Below are positions 60,501 to 64,000 of a stretch of DNA of 64,000 nt, in pieces. Source of the DNA: Lewinellaceae bacterium (GTDB taxonomy: Bacteria; Bacteroidota; Bacteroidia; Chitinophagales; Saprospiraceae); the NCBI GenBank assembly GCA_020636005.1, contig JACJYR010000003.1, positions 983,509 to 1,047,508 on the forward strand, read 5' to 3'. Positions within the stretch are counted from its first letter, which is position 1; each line of letters begins with the position of its first letter. The translations under genes were made by a program, and so were the position numbers. The notes under the pieces were generated by a model. That model searched no databases and had not been told where the DNA came from. It saw only the letters and a list, made by a program, of their open reading frames with translations.

Positions 60501-61355
60501 TTTTTCATTGCTCCGCAATTCGTCCACCGTTTCAACGGCTGTTTGAAAAACTGCGCCCTGCGTAACCAGCACGTAATCAGCATCTTCCGTTCGGTGAGTG
60601 CTCACGGGGGCGTATTTCCTCCCGGTCAATTTTTCAAATTCGGCAAACACCGAGGCGAAGATTTCCGGCAGGTGTTTGTAAAAAAAACGCTGCCTCGCCG
60701 CCGCTTCGAGGGACTGGGCGTGGGCATCCTTCTCCACGCCGTTCACAGTCGGGAAGTCGAAATTAAACCAGTTGGGCAGCCTGCGGCGGGTGTCGCCGAA
60801 CAGCATTTTCTGGGCAGGTGTCGGGCAGGCAATCTGCTCGTCTGGGTCACCGAGGAACTGCCGGATGGTTTGTTGTTTGGGGAATTGGACGCTTTCCTGG
60901 TCATTGCCGCAGGCAACCTGCACGATGCCCGGCACGAGCGACAATTCTGCCACCCGGTGGGCGATGAGGGCAAAATCCACGGCTTCCTGGGCGGTGCTGG
61001 CCACGAGTTGGAAACAACCGGTGCTGCTCAAGTCGCCAGCAGGTTTTGAAATGACATGCACCACCGCCCCGATGTGCTGCCGTGTAAGGGCGCAGAGTTG
61101 CCCGATGTTTTTAACCAAATCCTCTCCATGCAAGAAACCCGCCGTCCGCAAGCCGCTGGAAGCAATGCCCAGCAGAAAGGATAAGTCGTTGGAAGTGAAT
61201 CGGTTGGGGGTTCTGCCAAAGGTGTGGTCGACAGACTGCGCCTCCCAACCCGTTGGAGTCAGGATACCTTCGCTGATGGTGGATTCGAGGAGATGGACTG
61301 CGGCGGAAGCGGTCATCTCCAGATTTTCACCGAATATTTTTTGTTGCTTTTGCAT
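57564..61355 (-). CDS. PFOR-like iron-sulfur protein with degenerate active site (PFOR-like B), 1,263 aa
   Basis: ATG 61355. Aligns by eye with NifJ-type pyruvate:ferredoxin oxidoreductase: domain I remnant (residues about 15-165, AQEAVDFALIAHRVAELSLV), domain II (ADYVLVTQGAVFQTAVETVD, LNLLHPFPSGELAKLL), linker (VADPFQALPVMPATTAGLSG), ferredoxin domain with CTGCGACFVQCP and CTACGLCAQICPED, then a TPP-domain remnant (MLLVGNRDSFLDKN). Missing: YPITPSS-type arm and catalytic Glu, CoA/gamma domain, proximal-cluster cysteines (ACAGCGET replaced by Cys-less sequence) and the GDG/NTGGQ thiamine motif (now GNRD and SSHG). A C-terminal coiled coil is added. Lies between rnfB and rnfC. It probably carries electrons to Rnf rather than oxidising pyruvate; this is inference. 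Confidence 0.85.
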   Translation of the reverse strand: MQKQQKIFGENLEMTASAAVHLLESTISEGILTPTGWEAQSVDHTFGRTPNRFTSNDLSFLLGIASSGLRTAGFLHGEDLVKNIGQLCALTRQHIGAVVHVISKPAGDLSSTGCFQLVASTAQEAVDFALIAHRVAELSLVPGIVQVACGNDQESVQFPKQQTIRQFLGDPDEQIACPTPAQKMLFGDTRRRLPNWFNFDFPTVNGVEKDAHAQSLEAAARQRFFYKHLPEIFASVFAEFEKLTGRKYAPVSTHRTEDADYVLVTQGAVFQTAVETVDELRSNEKAKVGCLKLNLLHPFPSGELAKLLSGKKAVTVLEAVDGMLMDEPPVFTKVKAALEGVSVGGHLWDKKKETVLCSASIGLREEGHNLKVVLQNMLLGEKAKRHFYLGLHFTKNKTDYPQHEVLLQTIERDYPGIGDETLPEAPLSTHGFNRGKSDLGLPLVVRKHKNLGPPYSRLSRFYQDTAYFFKSGEAQELVADPFQALPVMPATTAGLSGMDARRTELPVFSPEKCTGCGACFVQCPHSAIPPVALGFESLLRGGMDIAGRKGLSVSALTPLVKNLGKVSAQTARQSEIPVTKVADFLPFAFEKLTTQLNLSGEKLENAQRDFNNLLSVLSDFPVAVTEEFFEKNETCEKGSGELFSLAIDPHACTACGLCAQICPEDALTMTAQTPELLAQTEHNFSIWEQLPDTASDTIRRQVNDGDYNPFAAVLLSRFNYLSMTGGSLSESGAPAKTLLHWLTALTESAVQPGVVEQAREVEKLIENLSENIHEKLSGALPKEDSSALWNAIAESKGKRLPMDEIFGKLGSGEHLKLLDTAILQRKIQLVNDLKELRWLLTEGPNGMGRSRFGLALHDGSLPGATFPFNPFTTPVIFDKNGVTAELAEGLFQGYLRHALDNLRLLRRARLEASDKYQPDVHAPKIAALRWQDLEEGEKRLVPPMLLVGNRDSFLDKNFIQLNSLLAGDFPIKIIVLNDGQLSSHGDAAVNFSKNNTLLLSAMALRKAFVFQGVMDGGRVLFNNLLKGLQRPGPAFFHLLAPDHGQHRSLDWTALPKLALETRAFPFFRFDPAAMGDFLSTQTSLEGNPSADENWHIAELNFTEGEVEKSQSYTLTLADWLFTQVNWAPHFRPALEDEPNLLPVTELLKLEPSAREGKVAVIFSLGENGELQRWVASRQVVEAAQAAENQWHTLREIAGTLTPYPEKLWKEAEAELTKKYEAKLADVRADYESQLAEKETAVMADVKVKLREKLLALSKRGMVN
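60901..60922. repeat. 22-bp repeat core inside PFOR-like B coding sequence
   Basis: Exact 22-bp match to the repeat at 62525-62546, translated in frame as QVACGND where PFOR has its domain I end. Confidence 0.7.
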
Positions 61356-61391
61356 GGTATTTTTACTCAAAATGTCATCGTGGTCTAAGTC

Positions 61392-61525
61392 ATGTTTGCA
61401 CGCCGCTTTGTCATGGCCGTATGCCACCTGCGACGTCATGCGGGCTGTTTTGAGAGCTGCTTTGCATGACTTCCCTCTTGACGTTGCAGGTTGTCTTCGA
61501 CAATGACAAAGCGGCGTGCAAACAT
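61392..61525. mobile_element. MITE-like palindromic element between rnfB and PFOR-like B
   Basis: About 134 bp bounded by 23-bp inverted ends (ATGTTTGCACGCCGCTTTGT at 61392 and its complement near 61503-61525). Inside are the CACCTGCGACGTCA and TGACGTTGCAGGT core arms shared with the repeats at 50294-50410 and 62523-62800. An extra right half follows to about 61580. No coding capacity. Confidence 0.75.
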
Positions 61526-61586
61526 AGCAGCACCCATGACTTCCCTCGTGACGTTGCAGGTCGCCTGCGGCGATGACAACCCAGTT

Positions 61587-62468
61587 TCAAAAATTCTCCT
61601 TAAAACCATACCGCTCCACCCGCCCCGTCGGCAGCCACGTCCCCTGAATTTTGGCGAACTGAGCCTCCTCCACCCACACAATCGCATCGGTGGGACAGCG
61701 GAGGGTGGCGTCGATGGTCGCCAGGTGGTTCAGGTCGTAGTTGATAACGGCGAGGTTGTTCTTGATTTCAATCAGCCCCGGTGCAGCATCAGCCGCACAG
61801 CGGCCGCAGGCGGTGCAGGCGACGGAGCATTTGTTCAGCGCCAGGTCACCTTCGAGCAGCGACTTGCACTGCACGATGAGTTTGTGGCTGACGGGATACA
61901 ACTCGAACAGCCCCTTTGGACAAGCCACCACGCAGTCGTTGCAGGCGACGCATTTTTCGGGGATGACCACCGGCAGGCCGTCGTCGTTCATCACGATGGC
62001 GTCGAAGTCGCAGGCATCGGCGCAATCGCCCAAGCCGATGCAGCCCCAAGAGCAGGCTTTCGGTCCGCCCGTCACGACGGACTCGCCCCGGCAGGTGCGC
62101 AGCGTGCCCCTGTATTCGGCGAGGTTATGCGCTTCCCGCTTGCCTCCGGCGCAGAGCAGCCGGGCGACCCGCTTTTCTTCCGAACCAGCGTCCACCCCAA
62201 GGAATGCGGCAATGCGGGCAACGCCTTCTGCCGAGGATACAGTGCATTTCGATGGCGCCATCCCTCCATTCACCACCGCTTCCGCAAACGCCCGGCAGCC
62301 CGGTTGCCCGCAGGCGCCGCAGTTGGCATGGGGCAGCATCTCCTCCACTTCGTCGATGCAGGGGTCTTCATATACCTTCAATTTCTTGTAGGCAACGGCG
62401 ATGACCGCAGCGAATAGGAGGCCGAGGCCGCCGACGATGGAGATGGCTATGATGATTTCGTTGAGCAT
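61587..62468 (-). CDS. rnfB: Rnf complex subunit B
   Basis: 293 residues: one N-terminal TM (IIIAISIVGGLGLLFAAVIA), then the 4Fe-4S domain HANCGACGQPGCRAFAEAVV, then ferredoxin-like domains (CSWGCIGLGDCADACDFDAI, CVACNDCVVACPKGLFEL, CSVACTACGRCAADA). RnfB takes electrons from ferredoxin and passes them to RnfC. Length as in Bacteroidota/clostridial Rnf. It stands between the two PFOR-like genes with repeat-filled gaps on each side. Confidence 0.96.
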   Translation of the reverse strand: MLNEIIIAISIVGGLGLLFAAVIAVAYKKLKVYEDPCIDEVEEMLPHANCGACGQPGCRAFAEAVVNGGMAPSKCTVSSAEGVARIAAFLGVDAGSEEKRVARLLCAGGKREAHNLAEYRGTLRTCRGESVVTGGPKACSWGCIGLGDCADACDFDAIVMNDDGLPVVIPEKCVACNDCVVACPKGLFELYPVSHKLIVQCKSLLEGDLALNKCSVACTACGRCAADAAPGLIEIKNNLAVINYDLNHLATIDATLRCPTDAIVWVEEAQFAKIQGTWLPTGRVERYGFKENF

Positions 62469-62522
62469 TGATTCAACACTTTCAGTTTATCCTTTCTCTT
62501 TTTGCAATTATGCTGCGCCCCT

Positions 62523-62800
62523 TGTCATTGCCGCAGGCAACCTGCAACATCATGTGTGCTGTCGTGAGGGAAGTCACGCTTTTTGCCAACATGACTTCCC
62601 TCCTGACGTTGCAGGTTGCCTGCGGCAATGACAAGGCAGCTTGCAAATTTGACTTCCCATTGTGGCTTCCCTCTGCACTTCCCTCTTGACGTTGCAGGTT
62701 GCCTGCGGCAATGACAAGGCGGCTTGCAAATTTGACTTCCCATTGTGGCTTCCCTCTGCACTTCCCTCTTGATGTTGCGGCTTGCCTGCGGCAATGACAA
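62523..62800. repeat. Inverted/tandem repeat cluster before rnfB
   Basis: A left arm at 62523-62555, then three tandem right arms with cores at 62605, 62688 and 62771: an exact 83-bp period. Same family as 61392-61525 and 50294-50410. Fills the gap between PFOR-like A and rnfB. Confidence 0.9.
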
Positions 62801-62809
62801 TGGGGGAGG

Positions 62810-64000
62810 TCAATTAAACTTCTCCGCTCTTTTCACCAGTTCTTCAATTCCGGGTTCATTGGGGTTTAAAGGTGCTCCTGGGTGAATGATGCTAACGGGG
62901 CATTTCTCTGCAGCCAACACCAACTCTCGGAACGTACCCGCTTTCGGGTCGGCGATGAACGCCTGTTTGTTTTCGTTGTAACCGAACATGCGCTTGTTCA
63001 GGTTGATGCAGTCGTTGCAGGAGGTGCAGAGCGGGGTGTCAATCCACGGCTCGCTGGACATGAGAATTTCATCGGTTTCTTGCTTTGGCTGTGCAGCTTT
63101 CGGTGCCTCGGCTTCAGCGGCTGACTCAGACGGAGCAGGTTTTGGGGCAACTGTTTTGGAAGGTTTTGCTGGTGCGGAGAGGGAAGAGGCGACCAATTCC
63201 GAGGTGTCCAAATCGAGGAAGAAAGCGGCGAGGCGCTCCATGGCGGCACGGCCTTCTTCCTCTTTCGCTTTCTCAAGGGCGGCGGCATGGGCAGCTTCCA
63301 ATTGGGCCGTTTTTTGGGCAGTGGCAGCCTCCATTTCCAGGCGAAGGCGCTCAGTGGCCTGCTCGACGTGGTAGCTTTTGATGCCGGCGTTTTCCTGGAG
63401 GAAATGCCAGAAATCCAAGCGCTCCTGACAGGTCAGCACGAGGGGCCAGGCAACGGCGGCTTTTTGCAAACTGCTTTTTGCATCCACCACCCAGATGTAG
63501 GGGACTTTGGCGTAAAGTTCCTCCTGTGGCAGCTTGAGGTAGTCGCCCAGTGGTACGAGGTCGTCCGTCCAGAACGGTGGTGGTACGAGGTGAAACTGTC
63601 CGGCAAAGTGCCCGTCCTGCACCGCAAAATCGGCGAAGGTAAACGGCAGGTCGAGGGATATTTCATCGCCGTTTTCATTTTGAAACGTCAGGCGGTGCTG
63701 CGGCCAATCGTCCTCCGGCTGCGGGTTGTGAAGGATGTTGAAACGGCTGCCCCAGGCGCCCAACTCGTGGTTGTACACAAAACCGGGGAATTCCCGTCCT
63801 TCCACAGCAGCGCTCGTCCAGAGGTTCGGGCCGCTGAGGGTTTGCTCGCTGCCCGTCGGGGAGAAGATGTGGAACAGCGCCGGGGCGTTGCTTGCCAGCC
63901 CTTCCCGGTAGCCCTCGACCAGTTTGCCGGGGGCGACTGAGGCCGATTGCAGGACGTAGGCGTTGCGGTGGGCAACGGCCATGGCGCCAAGTTCCTGGCG
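62810..64000 (-). CDS. PFOR-like iron-sulfur protein A, 5' part outside window
   Basis: Open from the right edge to TGA at 62810-62812; 396 residues visible. Begins in the TPP-domain remnant (LGAMAVAHRNAYVLQSASVA, ALFHIFSPTG), parallel to SAMALRKAFVFQGVM and AFFHLLAPDH in PFOR-like B. Then a beta/alpha segment (FTFADFAVQDGHFAGQFHLV) that also matches B, a coiled coil (ATERLRLEMEAATAQKTAQL), an Ala/Pro/Lys/Glu linker and a C-terminal single 4Fe-4S motif CTSCNDCINLN with a later CP. Paralogue of B with an extra ferredoxin tail; probably ~1,000+ residues in full. Sits upstream of rnfB in the same direction. Confidence 0.75.
   Translation of the reverse strand, partial: RQELGAMAVAHRNAYVLQSASVAPGKLVEGYREGLASNAPALFHIFSPTGSEQTLSGPNLWTSAAVEGREFPGFVYNHELGAWGSRFNILHNPQPEDDWPQHRLTFQNENGDEISLDLPFTFADFAVQDGHFAGQFHLVPPPFWTDDLVPLGDYLKLPQEELYAKVPYIWVVDAKSSLQKAAVAWPLVLTCQERLDFWHFLQENAGIKSYHVEQATERLRLEMEAATAQKTAQLEAAHAAALEKAKEEEGRAAMERLAAFFLDLDTSELVASSLSAPAKPSKTVAPKPAPSESAAEAEAPKAAQPKQETDEILMSSEPWIDTPLCTSCNDCINLNKRMFGYNENKQAFIADPKAGTFRELVLAAEKCPVSIIHPGAPLNPNEPGIEELVKRAEKFN

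Noticed and set aside
57564..61355. Functional pyruvate:ferredoxin oxidoreductase (nifJ)
   Set aside because: Thiamine, CoA and proximal-cluster motifs are not visible, so the enzyme name would mislead.
62468..62689. Plus-strand ORF containing LQVACGND
   Set aside because: It is translation of the palindromic repeat; similar peptides appear at each repeat copy.

Overview
The window looks like a chromosomal piece of a Bacteroidota bacterium, most likely from the Saprospiria/Chitinophagia side of the phylum. Visible reasons: type IX secretion (T9SS) sorting tails on several large secreted proteins, a 14-unit SprB-repeat adhesin, a hybrid two-component system with reg_prop propellers, DUF5686 and CarboxypepD_reg-like proteins, promoters of the TTTG-N19-TAnnTTTG type, and start sites that mostly lack Shine-Dalgarno sequences. 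The placement is inference from gene content.

Layout. 1-9.8 kb (mostly minus): a hybrid sensor kinase running off the left edge, a small secreted protein, a secreted caspase-family protein, a small protein/HNH pair on the plus strand, and a secreted papain-like peptidase. 9.8-22 kb: xseB-xseA, a prolyl oligopeptidase lipoprotein, a sterol-desaturase-type membrane enzyme, the SprB adhesin with a beta-barrel neighbour, a 51-residue membrane protein and ychF. 22-40 kb (mostly plus): acpH, a DUF5686 protein, a GltD-like iron-sulfur flavoprotein, a beta-barrel protein, a T9SS propeller protein, a methyltransferase, an AhpD-like protein, an MFS carrier, a LolD-type ATPase, an OmpA/PKD protein and a CPBP protease. 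40-48 kb: a T9SS protein with cohesin- and dockerin-like parts, a 1.4 kb gene-free region holding a periodic array of conserved boxes and hairpins, an MDR oxidoreductase, a small lipoprotein, two tRNA-Arg genes and ung.

48-64 kb (minus): an Rnf (ion-translocating ferredoxin:NAD oxidoreductase) locus in the order [PFOR-like A, cut by the right edge]-rnfB-[PFOR-like B]-rnfC-[TIR-like gene hit by an IS3 element]-rnfD-[four-helix-bundle gene]-rnfG-rnfE-rnfA-[Cys-rich one-TM protein]-terminator. PFOR-like B keeps two ferredoxin clusters but appears to have lost the thiamine diphosphate motif, the proximal-cluster cysteines and the CoA (gamma) domain, so it looks like an electron-wiring pseudo-enzyme rather than a pyruvate oxidoreductase. 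This Rnf plus pseudo-PFOR combination is the best candidate in the window for an undescribed system.

A second theme is dispersed short repeats. At least five families sit between genes and also inside genes in frame: the left-edge sensor kinase carries several, rnfG and PFOR-like B end inside repeats, and the four-helix-bundle gene is bracketed by 39-bp identical copies. A third candidate is the 43.8-44.3 kb array of a 30-nt box repeated about every 150 nt, most copies followed by a terminator-like hairpin.
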